Positions 53,868 through 63,490 of a stretch of 64,000 bases of DNA are shown piece by piece. Every line of letters begins with the position of its first letter. The stretch's first letter is position 1. The DNA comes from Solemya velum gill symbiont (GTDB lineage Bacteria > Pseudomonadota > Gammaproteobacteria > Chromatiales > Chromatiaceae). The stretch is from contig NZ_JRAA01000002.1 of the NCBI RefSeq assembly GCF_000787395.1, positions 682,001-746,000 of the forward strand, in the 5' to 3' direction. A program made the position numbers and the translations under genes. The notes below the pieces were generated by a model, which had not been told where the DNA came from, ran no database searches, and saw nothing but the letters and a program-made list of their open reading frames with translations.

Positions 53868-55898
53868 ATGACACGCAAGATTCTCATTACCAGCGCCCTG
53901 CCCTATGCCAACGGCCCGATTCACCTCGGCCACCTGGTTGAATATATCCAGACAGATATCTGGGCACGCTTTCAGAAAATGCGTGGCCACGAGTGCTGGT
54001 ACGTTTGTGCAGATGATGCCCACGGCACTCCCATCATGCTGCGTGCGCGCCAGGAAGGTATTGAGCCCGAAGAGCTGATCGAAAGGGTTGCAAAGGAGCA
54101 CCAGGCAGATTTTGCCGGTTTTTCAGTCGGTTTCGATAACTATCACTCAACCCACTCGGAAGAGAATCGTCATTACTCCGAACTGATTTACTGCAATAAC
54201 CGGGATGCCGGGCACATCGCCAAGCGCATGATCACCCAGGCCTACGACCCGGTCGAGAACATGTTCCTGCCGGATCGCTTCATCAAGGGCACCTGCCCCA
54301 AGTGCGGTGCAGAGGACCAATACGGTGACAACTGTGAAGTGTGCGGTGCAAGTTACTCGCCCAGTGAACTGAAGAATCCGCATTCCGCTGTCTCCGGCGC
54401 CAAGCCAATCGACAAGGAGTCAGATCACTACTTTTTCAAGCTCGCCAATTTCGAGGAGATGCTGAAGAAGTGGACCCGCGCAGGTCACCTGCAGAAAGAG
54501 ATGGCCAACAAGCTCGACGAGTGGTTTGAATCCGGCTTGCAGGAGTGGGATATCTCGCGTGACGCCCCCTATTTCGGTTTTGAAATTCCGGATCACCCGG
54601 GCAAGTATTTCTACGTTTGGCTGGATGCACCAATCGGTTACCTGGCAAGCTTCAGAAACCTGTGTGACAAGACTGACGGATTAGAATTCGAAAACTACTG
54701 GAATACAGATTCAGATGCCGAGGTTTATCACTTCATCGGCAAGGACATCGTCTATTTCCACTGCCTGTTTTTCCCTGCAATGCTTGATGGTGCCGGTTTC
54801 CGCAAGCCAACAGCGGTGTTTGCACATGGCTTCCTGACCGTTGATGGGCAAAAGATGTCCAAGTCACGCGGTACTTTCATCAAGGCAAGCACTTATCTCG
54901 AACATCTCAATCCCGAGTACCTGCGCTACTATTTTGCCGCCAAGCTTGGTGCCGGTGTCGATGATATCGATCTCAATCTCGAGGACTTCGCACAGCGCGT
55001 CAATTCAGACCTGGTTGGCAAGTTCGTCAATATTGCCAGCCGATTCGCAGGCTTCATCAACAAGCGCTTTGACGGCAAGCTGGCTGCAGAACTCAATGAC
55101 ATGGCACTGTTTGACAGCTTTTCCAACGCTGGTGACTCAATTGCCGCAGCCTACGAGGGACGCGAATATTCTCGTGCAGTACGTGAGATCATGGCGCTCG
55201 CCGACAAGGCGAACCAGTACGTTGATGAGCAGAAGCCGTGGATCGTCGCCAAGGAAGAAGGCAAGGACGAGGAGCTGCACCAGATCTGCTCGATGGGTAT
55301 CAATCTTTTCCGCCTGCTTGCCATCTACCTCAAGCCAATCCTGCCGAAAACAGTCGAGGCCGCAGAGGAGTTTCTCAAGGTGGAAGCACTCACATGGGAA
55401 GATGCTGCATCTCCGTTGCTCGATCACGACATCAGTAAATTCAAGGCTCTGATGACCCGCGTTGAAAGCAAGCAGATCGAAGCGATGGTCGAGGGCTCAA
55501 AAGAGGATCTCGCCCCATCAGCAAAACAGGTGAAGCAGGAGAAACCGGCAACTGATATGGAAGCGATAGCCCCGACAATCGAATTTGATGATTTCGCAAA
55601 GCTCGATTTGCGTATTGCACGCATTGCCAAGGCAGAGCACGTCGAGGGTGCAGATAAACTGCTGCAGCTGACGCTCGACCTCGGTGGAGAAACCCGCAAC
55701 GTGTTTGCCGGTATCAAGTCTGCATATGATCCATCTGATCTCGAGGGCAAACTGACCGTCATGGTTGCCAATCTTGCGCCACGTAAAATGCGTTTTGGCC
55801 TGTCAGAGGGCATGGTGCTTGCAGCAGGTCCAGGCGGCGATGAGCTGTATATCCTCAATCCTGACGAGGGTGCAAAACCGGGCATGCGTGTAAAATAG
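53868..55898 (+). CDS. metG: methionine-tRNA ligase
   Basis: A 676-residue class I aminoacyl-tRNA synthetase. The HIGH-type motif is PIHLGHL, the zinc ligands are in [17 protein letters not shown], and KMSKSRG is intact. A C-terminal EMAP II/Trbp111-type tRNA-binding domain (about 575-676, [20 protein letters not shown]) is present, giving the dimeric E. coli type length. The rnf operon starts 22 bases after its stop, so the two may be co-transcribed. Confidence 0.97.
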   Translation: MTRKILITSALPYANGPIHLGHLVEYIQTDIWARFQKMRGHECWYVCADDAHGTPIMLRARQEGIEPEELIERVAKEHQADFAGFSVGFDNYHSTHSEENRHYSELIYCNNRDAGHIAKRMITQAYDPVENMFLPDRFIKGTCPKCGAEDQYGDNCEVCGASYSPSELKNPHSAVSGAKPIDKESDHYFFKLANFEEMLKKWTRAGHLQKEMANKLDEWFESGLQEWDISRDAPYFGFEIPDHPGKYFYVWLDAPIGYLASFRNLCDKTDGLEFENYWNTDSDAEVYHFIGKDIVYFHCLFFPAMLDGAGFRKPTAVFAHGFLTVDGQKMSKSRGTFIKASTYLEHLNPEYLRYYFAAKLGAGVDDIDLNLEDFAQRVNSDLVGKFVNIASRFAGFINKRFDGKLAAELNDMALFDSFSNAGDSIAAAYEGREYSRAVREIMALADKANQYVDEQKPWIVAKEEGKDEELHQICSMGINLFRLLAIYLKPILPKTVEAAEEFLKVEALTWEDAASPLLDHDISKFKALMTRVESKQIEAMVEGSKEDLAPSAKQVKQEKPATDMEAIAPTIEFDDFAKLDLRIARIAKAEHVEGADKLLQLTLDLGGETRNVFAGIKSAYDPSDLEGKLTVMVANLAPRKMRFGLSEGMVLAAGPGGDELYILNPDEGAKPGMRVK

Positions 55899-55920
55899 AT
55901 ACGAATAATCAGGACAATTG

Positions 55921-56505
55921 ATGATTTCTGAATTCGCACTGATTCTAGTCAGCACAATACTGGTCAACAATTTCGTCCTGTCGAAATTCCTTGGCCTGTG
56001 CCCCTTTATGGGCGTGTCACGCAAACTGGAAACAGCGACCGGCATGGGTCTCGCGACTACCTTTGTTCTGACGCTCTCCTCGATCTGCTCATACCTCGTC
56101 AACGAATACCTTTTGGCACCTCTCGGTATCGAATACCTGCGCACCATCGCCTTTATCCTGGTGATTGCTTTTGTCGTGCAGTTCACCGAGACCGTCATGC
56201 ACAAGACCAGTCCGCTGCTCTACCGCGTACTCGGCATCTTCCTACCACTGATTACAACCAACTGCGCCGTTCTCGGTGTTGCACTACTGAATATCCAGGA
56301 ACAGCATAATTTTATTGAGTCGGCCATCTACGGTTTTGGTGCGGCACTGGGCTTTTCGCTGGTGCTGGTTCTGTTTGCCGCGATCCGCGAACGCGTGTCG
56401 GTCGCCGATGTACCAGCCATTTTTCAGGGCAACGCCATTGCACTGATCACAGCAGGACTTATGTCGATGGCCTTCATGGGCTTCTCAGGGCTGGTCACGG
56501 GCTAA
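55921..56505 (+). CDS. rnfA: Rnf complex membrane subunit RnfA (RsxA)
   Basis: A 194-residue inner-membrane subunit of the ion-translocating ferredoxin:NAD oxidoreductase. Six hydrophobic segments and the strongly conserved [18 protein letters not shown] and [17 protein letters not shown] are visible; the Cys in each sits near the membrane [2Fe-2S] site shared with RnfE. ATG at 55921 follows AGGACAATTG. First of six rnf genes in the standard order. Confidence 0.96.
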   Translation: MISEFALILVSTILVNNFVLSKFLGLCPFMGVSRKLETATGMGLATTFVLTLSSICSYLVNEYLLAPLGIEYLRTIAFILVIAFVVQFTETVMHKTSPLLYRVLGIFLPLITTNCAVLGVALLNIQEQHNFIESAIYGFGAALGFSLVLVLFAAIRERVSVADVPAIFQGNAIALITAGLMSMAFMGFSGLVTG

Positions 56506-56515
56506 GGAACGGATC

Positions 56516-57091
56516 ATGCTGAGCGCCATTCTCACAATGACCATCCTCGCAAGCCTGTTCGGCCTGTTACTGGGCTATGCGGCAGTACGTTTTCATATCG
56601 AGGGAGATCCTATCGCCGACCAGATCGACCAGATGCTGCCGCAGACACAGTGCGGCCAGTGTGGTCATCCCGGCTGTCGTCCCTATGCAGATGCGATTGC
56701 CAGGGGTGAGGATGAGATCAACAAGTGCGCACCAGGTGGTCACGAGACCATCATTGCACTGGCAGACCTGCTTGGTCGTGATCCAATCGCCATGGATGAG
56801 GATATCGAGATACGCCCGCCCTCGGTTGCGATTATCATCGAAGAGGATTGTATCGGCTGTACCCTGTGCATTCAGGCCTGTCCGGTCGATGCCATTCTTG
56901 GTGCTGCCAAACAGATGCACTCTGTCATCGAGAGTGAATGTACGGGTTGTGAACTCTGTCTTCCACCCTGCCCGGTTGAATGTATTGTCATGGAGCCGAT
57001 TGAGGCCGATATCCGTAGCTGGTCGTGGCCCTACCCGGGTGACCAGCCTCAACTCGCCCAGGAAGAGACACCCGTGGAGGCACAGGCATGA
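56516..57091 (+). CDS. rnfB: Rnf complex Fe-S subunit RnfB
   Basis: A 191-residue subunit with an N-terminal membrane helix ([18 protein letters not shown]), a CxxCxxxxC cluster domain ([10 protein letters not shown] with a later KCAPGG) and two [4Fe-4S] ferredoxin motifs, [12 protein letters not shown] and [12 protein letters not shown]. It receives electrons from ferredoxin. Its end overlaps rnfC by 4 bases. The overall length is the short gammaproteobacterial type, not the long clostridial type with extra clusters. Confidence 0.96.
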   Translation: MLSAILTMTILASLFGLLLGYAAVRFHIEGDPIADQIDQMLPQTQCGQCGHPGCRPYADAIARGEDEINKCAPGGHETIIALADLLGRDPIAMDEDIEIRPPSVAIIIEEDCIGCTLCIQACPVDAILGAAKQMHSVIESECTGCELCLPPCPVECIVMEPIEADIRSWSWPYPGDQPQLAQEETPVEAQA

Positions 57092-58680
57092 GTTCTCAGG
57101 ATGATCTCGACAAGCTGCTGACCAAGCTGCACAATTTTCATGGTGGCCTGCATCTTCCGGAGCACAAGCAGGAATCATTGCAGCACCCTATTGCCGATGC
57201 CGGGCTTCCACAGCAGCTTGTCATTCCTCTCAGACAACACATAGGGCGTGCGGCCAAGGCCACTGTCAAGGCGGGCGACAAGGTCCTCAAGGGCGAGCGC
57301 ATAGCAGAAGCTGAGGGCGCTATCAGCGCACCTGTTCACGCACCGACGTCAGGCACGGTTAAAGCTATCGAGGTACACGCCATCCCGCATCCGGCCGCAC
57401 TACCGGACACCTGCATTGTTATTGAACCGGATGGCAATGATCAGTGGACAGAAAAACCTGCTGCCATTCTTGACTATCTGTCAGCGTCCCCCGATATTCT
57501 GCTGCAGAGAATTCACAATAGCGGTATCGTCGGCATGGGCGGAGCTGCCTTCCCGAGCCACGCTAAACTGCTCTACGGACTCAAACGGAACCTGCATACA
57601 CTGATTATCAACGGTGCAGAGTGTGAGCCTTATATCACCTGCGACGACATACTGATGCAGGAACGTGCAGATGACATCGTTACCGGGATTGAGATCATCC
57701 TGCACCTCCTCGGACTGGAACGCTGCCTGATAGGCATCGAGGACAACAAGCCAGATGCCATTGCAGCAATGCAACAGGCCATCAAGGTAACCAGCCTGAA
57801 AAGAACCCGTGTCATCGAGATTCCAACCATCTATCCAAGTGGCGGTGAAAAGCAGCTGATCCAATTGATGACAGGAGAAGAAGTCCCCAGCGATGGGCTA
57901 CCTGCAGATATCGGTATGGTGTGCCACAACGTCGGCACCATGGCCGCGGTAAGAGATGCCGTGCTCGATGGCAGGCCGCTGATTTCCCGTATTGTCACCA
58001 TCAGCGGTGAAGGTATCTCTGAGCCTCGTAACCTGCATGCCTTGATCGGCACACCGATCTCACACCTGATCCAGGCAGCCGGCGGCTATACGGACAAAGC
58101 CAGGCAGTTGGTCTATGGCGGTCCCATGATGGGAATCTCCTTGCCGGATGATCAGGTTCCATTAACCAAGGGCGGAAACTGTGTTCTTGCACTCAGTGAA
58201 AATGAGGCCCCTGACCCGGAAAAGGCGCGTGCCTGCATTCGCTGCGGAAAATGTGCAGACGTGTGTCCGGTGAAGCTGCTGCCGCAGCAGCTCTACTGGT
58301 ACTCACACGCAAAAGATTTCGACAAGGTGCAGGATTACAACCTGTTTGACTGCATTGAGTGCGGCTGCTGTACCCACGTGTGTCCATCGAACATTCAGCT
58401 CGTGCACTACTTCCGCTTTGCCAAGACCGAAATCTGGAAACAGGAAGAGGAGAAACGCAAGGCAGATCATGCACGTCGGCGCCACGAGGCGCGCACCGCA
58501 CGTCTCGAACGCATTGCGGCTGAACGCAAGTCACGCCTGCGTAAAAAGAAAGAGGACCTGGAGCAGAAAAAACCTGCTGCCGGTAAAGCTGATGCCGGTG
58601 ATCCGAAAAAAGCCGCAATCGAGGCAGCCATGAAACGTGTTGCCGATAAGAAAAAGGCGGCCCAGGAGAAGCAGCAGTGA
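57088..58680 (+). CDS. rnfC: Rnf complex NADH-binding subunit RnfC
   Basis: A 530-residue peripheral subunit with NADH/FMN-binding ([26 protein letters not shown]) and two [4Fe-4S] motifs, [17 protein letters not shown] and [13 protein letters not shown]. The C-terminus (about 450-530) is a Lys/Ala/Glu-rich coiled-coil tail, moderate in length compared with the very long tails of enterobacterial RsxC. Overlaps of 4 bases with rnfB and rnfD show coupling. Confidence 0.96.
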   Translation: MSSQDDLDKLLTKLHNFHGGLHLPEHKQESLQHPIADAGLPQQLVIPLRQHIGRAAKATVKAGDKVLKGERIAEAEGAISAPVHAPTSGTVKAIEVHAIPHPAALPDTCIVIEPDGNDQWTEKPAAILDYLSASPDILLQRIHNSGIVGMGGAAFPSHAKLLYGLKRNLHTLIINGAECEPYITCDDILMQERADDIVTGIEIILHLLGLERCLIGIEDNKPDAIAAMQQAIKVTSLKRTRVIEIPTIYPSGGEKQLIQLMTGEEVPSDGLPADIGMVCHNVGTMAAVRDAVLDGRPLISRIVTISGEGISEPRNLHALIGTPISHLIQAAGGYTDKARQLVYGGPMMGISLPDDQVPLTKGGNCVLALSENEAPDPEKARACIRCGKCADVCPVKLLPQQLYWYSHAKDFDKVQDYNLFDCIECGCCTHVCPSNIQLVHYFRFAKTEIWKQEEEKRKADHARRRHEARTARLERIAAERKSRLRKKKEDLEQKKPAAGKADAGDPKKAAIEAAMKRVADKKKAAQEKQQ

Positions 58681-59747
58681 GATTTCCGCTCTACAGTTCA
58701 CCACACGGAATACAGGAGAATCATGTCACGCGGCTGATGGCACAGGTCCTGTTGGCGCTTGTTCCGGGTATTATCGCAAGTTGGTGGTTTTTTGGTTGGG
58801 GTGTACTGATCCAGATTGCTATTGCCACGCTCACCGCCGTGGGTGCAGAAATTGCCATAATTCGCATGCGCAAGCGTGACGCCCTGCCTGTCATAAAAGA
58901 CCTCAGTGCAGTTGTGACTGCAGTACTTTTTGCACTTGCCATACCGCCCTTTCTTCCCTGGTGGATGACGGTCGCAGGCGTCCTGTTTGGCATTATCATT
59001 GTCAAACAGCTCTACGGTGGTTTGGGCTACAACCCATTCAACCCGGCAATGGCTGCCTATGTCTTTCTGCTCATCTCCTTTCCGGTAGAGATGACGCGCT
59101 GGAATGCGCCGCTGGAACTTGTCACCGCCGACCCGGGACTCCTTGCCAGCCTATCAATTATCTTCACTTCCGTTATGCCTGAAGGCCTCAGTTGGGACGC
59201 CATCACCATGGCAACACCACTGGATGAGATGCGCACACGCCTCGAAATGGGAGAGATGATCTACGAGATTCGTGAAATCCCCGGCTGGGGTGACTTCGGC
59301 GGCATTGGCAGGGAGCAGGTCGCATTCTGGTTCATGGTCGGCGGTATTTTCATGCTATGGCGCAAGGTCATCAGCTGGCATATCCCCCTGTCGATGATCG
59401 CTGCAATGTTCATCTTGAGTTCCGCTACATGGCTGGCTGAACCCGATGTCAATCCGGTACCGGTATTCCATATCATCGGCGGCGGTTTCATGCTCGGTGC
59501 CTTTTTCATCGCCACAGATCCTGTCAGTGCAGCCACCACTAAAAAAGGGCAGATTATCTATGGTGCCCTGATAGGTATCCTGATATACATTATTCGTAAC
59601 TGGGGTGGCTACCCCGATGCAGTCGCATTCGCCGTACTGCTGATGAATATGGCTGCACCGACAATCGACTACTACACGCAGCCAAAAGTGTATGGGCAGG
59701 CTGAAGAGGAGGATGAGCAGAAAAAGGTGACGAGCGATGAAAATTAA
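58677..59747 (+). CDS. rnfD: Rnf complex membrane flavoprotein RnfD
   Basis: A 356-residue membrane subunit with about nine hydrophobic segments. The covalent FMN-threonine is expected at residue 180, in ITMATPLDEMR; the usual SGAT is TMAT here, with the Thr kept. GYNPFNPAMAAYVFLL and DPVSAATTKKGQIIYG are family signatures. It overlaps rnfC and rnfG, and lies in the standard rnfABCDGE order. Confidence 0.95.
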   Translation: MRFPLYSSPHGIQENHVTRLMAQVLLALVPGIIASWWFFGWGVLIQIAIATLTAVGAEIAIIRMRKRDALPVIKDLSAVVTAVLFALAIPPFLPWWMTVAGVLFGIIIVKQLYGGLGYNPFNPAMAAYVFLLISFPVEMTRWNAPLELVTADPGLLASLSIIFTSVMPEGLSWDAITMATPLDEMRTRLEMGEMIYEIREIPGWGDFGGIGREQVAFWFMVGGIFMLWRKVISWHIPLSMIAAMFILSSATWLAEPDVNPVPVFHIIGGGFMLGAFFIATDPVSAATTKKGQIIYGALIGILIYIIRNWGGYPDAVAFAVLLMNMAAPTIDYYTQPKVYGQAEEEDEQKKVTSDEN

Positions 59748-60381
59748 CAGCATCGTCATCGCCAGTGTTTTGCTGGGACTATTCGGACTGGTCGGAACCT
59801 CGCTGGTGAGCCTGACTGAAACCGCCACGCGTGCGCAAATCGAACACAATCGCCAGCAGGCACTGTTAACAAAACTGGAAGAGCTGATTCCAGCAGACTC
59901 AATCGACAACAACCTGCTTGAGCATATACCTGTCGTCAATGCGCTCGAGGAACTCGGCAGGCCGCAATCCAATCTTTACTTAGGAACTCGCGAGCAGGCG
60001 TTGTATGCCATCGTCTACGAGGCCAGGGGGCCAAATGGGTATGCAGGCGTCATCGAATTACTGGTTGCGGTAAAACAGGATGGAAGCCTTGGAGGAGTAC
60101 GCGTGGTGTCACACAAGGAGACACCCGGCCTAGGCGACAAAATCGAGCTGAAGCGCTCTGACTGGGTTCTCGACTTCAATGGAAAGTCACTGCAGAATCC
60201 TCCCGCAAACCGCTGGAAAGTTAAAAAGGATGGTGGCGATTTCGACCAGTTCACAGGCGCTACGATTACACCGCGAAGTATCGTCAGTGCGGTCAAGAGC
60301 GTACTCATCTATCATGGTGAGAATAGCGCTGACCTTTATGCCGACTACCTGAAAAATATGCAGGCAGGAAAAAGCAAATGA
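59737..60381 (+). CDS. rnfG: Rnf complex FMN-binding subunit RnfG
   Basis: A 214-residue subunit with one N-terminal membrane helix ([19 protein letters not shown]) and a periplasmic FMN-binding domain. The covalent FMN site is [10 protein letters not shown], with the Thr at residue 176. [13 protein letters not shown] is the second conserved block. It overlaps rnfD by 11 bases and rnfE by 4. Confidence 0.95.
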   Translation: MKINSIVIASVLLGLFGLVGTSLVSLTETATRAQIEHNRQQALLTKLEELIPADSIDNNLLEHIPVVNALEELGRPQSNLYLGTREQALYAIVYEARGPNGYAGVIELLVAVKQDGSLGGVRVVSHKETPGLGDKIELKRSDWVLDFNGKSLQNPPANRWKVKKDGGDFDQFTGATITPRSIVSAVKSVLIYHGENSADLYADYLKNMQAGKSK

Positions 60382-61073
60382 ACGACTACGCCACGATTAT
60401 TAAAAACGGCCTCTGGACAAACAACCAGGCGCTTGTTGCACTACTCGGCCTGTGCCCCCTGCTAGCAGTCAGCAACACAGCGATCAACGGCCTCGGGCTT
60501 GGACTGGCCACGACCATGGTACTGCTGCTGTCGAATACCACGATCTCCCTGATTCGTAATTTCGTACGCCCCGAAGTGCGCCTGCCGGTTTTTGTCATGG
60601 TTATCGCCTGCTTCGTTACCGCGGTGGAACTGGCTATGCAGGCGTGGTTTTTCGAGCTCTACCTGGTACTGGGTATTTTCATACCGCTGATCGTTACCAA
60701 CTGTGCAATCATTGGCCGTGCAGAGGCATTCGCGTCCAAGAACAATGTGGGTAAAGCAACCGTCGATGCTCTGGCGATCGGCATCGGCTTTTCACTGGTC
60801 CTGTTTGCTCTCGGTGCTCTACGCGAATTGATAGGACAGGGAACCCTGTTCGCCGAGGCAGATTTGATGTTCGGCCCAATGGCAGCAGACTGGGCACTCA
60901 GGATTGACGATTACAAGGGTGTCTTGCTGGCAATCCTCCCGCCTGGTGCATTCCTCGGTCTCGGCTTCCTGATTGCGATCAAGAACATTATCGACGGGCA
61001 ACTCGAAAAGAGACGTTTGGCGTCGAAAGAGAGGGCAGAAATCCCATCAGCCGAAGCTGCAGCGAACTCGTAA
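60378..61073 (+). CDS. rnfE: Rnf complex membrane subunit RnfE (RsxE)
   Basis: A 231-residue inner-membrane subunit, homologous to RnfA and inverted in the membrane. [25 protein letters not shown] and [16 protein letters not shown] carry the Cys residues of the shared [2Fe-2S] site; the first is quoted in part as [13 protein letters not shown]. Last gene of the operon. rnfH and nth, which often follow in gammaproteobacteria, are not present here; a palindromic repeat follows instead. Confidence 0.95.
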   Translation: MNDYATIIKNGLWTNNQALVALLGLCPLLAVSNTAINGLGLGLATTMVLLLSNTTISLIRNFVRPEVRLPVFVMVIACFVTAVELAMQAWFFELYLVLGIFIPLIVTNCAIIGRAEAFASKNNVGKATVDALAIGIGFSLVLFALGALRELIGQGTLFAEADLMFGPMAADWALRIDDYKGVLLAILPPGAFLGLGFLIAIKNIIDGQLEKRRLASKERAEIPSAEAAANS

Positions 61074-61129
61074 TATCCAAAGTACCTGCCAGGCGAGCGC
61101 CTTCTGACCGCAATCTTGTACTAAACAAT

Positions 61130-61201
61130 CGTCATCCCGGGCAGAGACCCGGGATCCGAATATTGTGCACTACCCAGATCCCCGCTTTCGCGGGGATGAC
61201 G
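61130..61201. repeat. 72-bp palindromic dispersed-repeat unit
   Basis: Outer arms CGTCATCCC (61130-61138) and GGGATGACG (61193-61201) form a perfect inverted repeat. Two inner hairpins are present: CCCGGG (61137-61142) with CCCGGG (61148-61153), and CCCCGC with GCGGGG around TTTC (near 61180-61195). This form (GTCATCCC ends, GATCCCCGC and CGCGGGGATGAC) is a familiar intergenic repeat type in proteobacteria. It lies between the convergent rnfE and GFA genes. Confidence 0.75.
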
Positions 61202-61229
61202 GCTTCCCAATCGCCCCGGATTGGGGCTC

Positions 61230-61586
61230 CTACAGCAAGTGCTTGCCGTCAAAAACGTCGCACTCAAGCTTGAATTCATCAACCTCATCAACACAGCCGA
61301 GATTGGCGCGGTACTGGCCAGGTGCGCGCAATGTCATGTTAAAAGTGTGTATACCGCACGTCTTGCAAAAATAGTGTTTGGCGACACCACTGCCGAACTG
61401 GTAGACACCGAGATTTTCCTCACCAGAGTCAATATGAAAACGTTCAGGCGGAATCACCTCGGGTGTCATCATGACACCCTTACGTGCGCAAATTGAACAG
61501 TTACAGCGAATCCCCTTTTCAATCGGGTCACACTCAAATGAGAATGTCACTGCGCCGCAGTGACAACTGCCATGATAGGTCGTCAT
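61230..61586 (-). CDS. GFA family protein (glutathione-dependent formaldehyde-activating enzyme-like)
   Basis: A 118-residue zinc protein of the GFA/CENP-V fold. Zinc ligands are in GSCHCGAVTFSFEC, RCNCSICARKG and YFCKTCGIHTF, giving the usual paired Cys sites. Most members are not formaldehyde-activating enzymes and have unknown substrates. The gene stands alone, and the repeat element lies beyond its 3' end. Confidence 0.9.
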   Translation of the reverse strand: MTTYHGSCHCGAVTFSFECDPIEKGIRCNCSICARKGVMMTPEVIPPERFHIDSGEENLGVYQFGSGVAKHYFCKTCGIHTFNMTLRAPGQYRANLGCVDEVDEFKLECDVFDGKHLL

Positions 61587-61692
61587 AATTCATCCTCTGG
61601 CTTATTTTATATTTTTCTAATGAGTCTTTAAGACTAGCAGGTTTTTACTGTTGCGGGGACCAGTGACAGAGCAAGAGGCAAACAGGAGAAAT

Positions 61693-62175
61693 TTACAGCT
61701 GTGTTATTGAAGCAGGATCCATATGCTCAATACATTGATGGCCCTTGCCGACACCCGGAATCTCAACTTCGGGAGCGATCTCAAGCAATGGAAAAATAAC
61801 GAAGGGGCGCTCGCAGATACCCACGTGCGGTATGGTCAGTTCAGGTGTATTCATTTGCACATCACCATAGAGGAGCAGGTCCAGGTCCAGCGTTCGTGCA
61901 CCCCAGCGCACCTGCCTCTCCCTGATACGACCGTGATGATCCTCGATTATAAAAAGGGCTTTTAACAGCTCATCGGGCGAGAGCTGCGTTTCAATCTCTA
62001 CAACAGCATTCACATAATCAGGCTGATCTTTCGGCCCCATGGGCTCGGAGCCATACAGTGAAGAGACCTGGCGCAGCTCGATACCCTGGGTCTCATCAAG
62101 CTCCCTGATCGCATCCCTGATTTGCCTTGATGGCGCATCCAGATTGCTGCCAAGACCGATGTACGCTGTGGTCAC
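61693..62175 (-). CDS. folK: 2-amino-4-hydroxy-6-hydroxymethyldihydropteridine diphosphokinase
   Basis: A 160-residue folate-pathway pyrophosphokinase. Signatures are AYIGLGSNLDAPSRQI, SSLYGSEPMGPKDQPDYVN and the diagnostic RWGARTLDLDLLLYGD and IPHVGICERPFVIFPL. The start is GTG at 62175, overlapping the pcnB stop (GTGA). The pcnB-folK pair is conserved in gammaproteobacteria. Confidence 0.96.
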   Translation of the reverse strand: MTTAYIGLGSNLDAPSRQIRDAIRELDETQGIELRQVSSLYGSEPMGPKDQPDYVNAVVEIETQLSPDELLKALFIIEDHHGRIRERQVRWGARTLDLDLLLYGDVQMNTPELTIPHVGICERPFVIFPLLEIAPEVEIPGVGKGHQCIEHMDPASITQL

Positions 62176-63470
62176 TGTGCTTCGCCCTGATTCTGTTTCG
62201 GCCGGGTACGTCTTCTCCTTCCCCTGTTTCCACCCGACGGCCCGGTCATTTTTTCTTTCGCATCCTGGTCGACAGACTGAATCTCGGTCCACCAGTCGGC
62301 AAGTTCCTGTTCTACCTCACCGGAGGTCACGCGCAGCAACATAAAATCATACGCCGCTCTGAACTTGGGATGCGTCAGCAGACGCAGAGGACGCTTGCCC
62401 TCACGATGCAAGAAGCGCGGCTGCAGATTCCAGATATCCTTCATCATCAAGGTAAAACGCTTTGGAATGGCGACATGCTGAACCTGCTCGGAAACGATCT
62501 GTGAACCGGCCCTCTGGATTGCCTGCAGTGGCGGCTCCCCTGCTTCCAGCTTGTCTTCATAGAGGCGCCGTACAGGCTCCCACAGGAACACGGCAAACAG
62601 GAATGCCGGGGTCACAGGCTTGCCCGTCGCGATGCGCTGGTCGGTGTTGTAGAGCGCATCACAAATCATGTGAAGGAAAGGCTCACCATCCATACTGTTG
62701 ATCGCCTCTTCCGTCATCGGGAAAAGATAATCAATCAGGTAGTAATGGCGCAGCAAATGGAATGTCTCCTCGCAGCTGCCACCCATAAAAAGCTTGAGAG
62801 ATTCATCAAAGAGACGTGCTGACGGTACAGACTGTAACAGCTCACCGAGTTCCCAGATTGGCTCCTCGGTCTCCTGCGTCAGGGTAAAGCCGAGCTTTCC
62901 GCCAAAACGCACTGCTCGCAGCATACGAACCGGGTCTTCACGATAACGTGTCTCGGGATCACCCAGCATGCGCAAGACTCCCTTTTTGAGATCCGCGACA
63001 CCATCAGCATAATCAACAATCGAAAAATCGGCGATGTTGTAATAGAGCGCATTAACCGTCAGGTCACGCCTCAGTGCATCATCTTCGAGGCTCCCGTAGA
63101 CATTGTCACGCAGCAGCATGCCGTCATCCGACTGCTTGCTGTGTCCATCAAGCTGTTCGCCTTCGTGAGCGGCACGGAATGTCGCTACCTCGATAATCTC
63201 ACGCCCGAAGTGGACATGTGCAAGACGGAAACGGCGCCCGACAAGGCGGCAGTTACGAAACAGTGAATTGACCTCTTCCGGTGTCGCGTCGGTCGCAACG
63301 TCGAAGTCTTTTGGTTCGCGACCCAGTAACAGGTCACGAACCCCACCGCCAACAAGAAAGGCCTTGTAGCCTGCCTTGTGCAGGCGGTACAGAACCTTGA
63401 CGGCATTTTCTGAAATCTGTGACCGCGATATCGGATGATCCGAACGCGGAATAATGAGTGGCTCGCTGAT
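62172..63470 (-). CDS. pcnB: poly(A) polymerase PcnB with probable non-canonical ATC start
   Basis: A 432-residue class II nucleotidyltransferase that polyadenylates RNA for decay. The frame includes the full N-terminus: IIPRSDHPISRSQISENAVK, then YKAFLVGGGVRDLLLG and KDFDVATDA with the metal Asp pair, then LVGRRFRLAHVHFG. The first ATG is at 63119, but all of these catalytic elements lie upstream of it, and no in-frame ATG, GTG or TTG exists back to the TAA in the ribE end. AGGAT at 63477-63481 lies 6 bases before an ATC at 63470; ATT codons at 63455 and 63452 are alternatives. E. coli pcnB is known to start at AUU. The C-terminus is Arg-rich (GRRRRTRPKQ), as usual. Confidence 0.88.
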   Translation of the reverse strand: MSEPLIIPRSDHPISRSQISENAVKVLYRLHKAGYKAFLVGGGVRDLLLGREPKDFDVATDATPEEVNSLFRNCRLVGRRFRLAHVHFGREIIEVATFRAAHEGEQLDGHSKQSDDGMLLRDNVYGSLEDDALRRDLTVNALYYNIADFSIVDYADGVADLKKGVLRMLGDPETRYREDPVRMLRAVRFGGKLGFTLTQETEEPIWELGELLQSVPSARLFDESLKLFMGGSCEETFHLLRHYYLIDYLFPMTEEAINSMDGEPFLHMICDALYNTDQRIATGKPVTPAFLFAVFLWEPVRRLYEDKLEAGEPPLQAIQRAGSQIVSEQVQHVAIPKRFTLMMKDIWNLQPRFLHREGKRPLRLLTHPKFRAAYDFMLLRVTSGEVEQELADWWTEIQSVDQDAKEKMTGPSGGNRGRRRRTRPKQNQGEAQ

Positions 63471-63490
63471 ACTCTTATCCTGTCTGTGCG

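Noticed and set aside
63117-63119. ATG at 63119 as the pcnB start
   Set aside because: It would remove the nucleotidyltransferase motif GGGVRDLLLG and the catalytic Asp pair, which are present in frame upstream.
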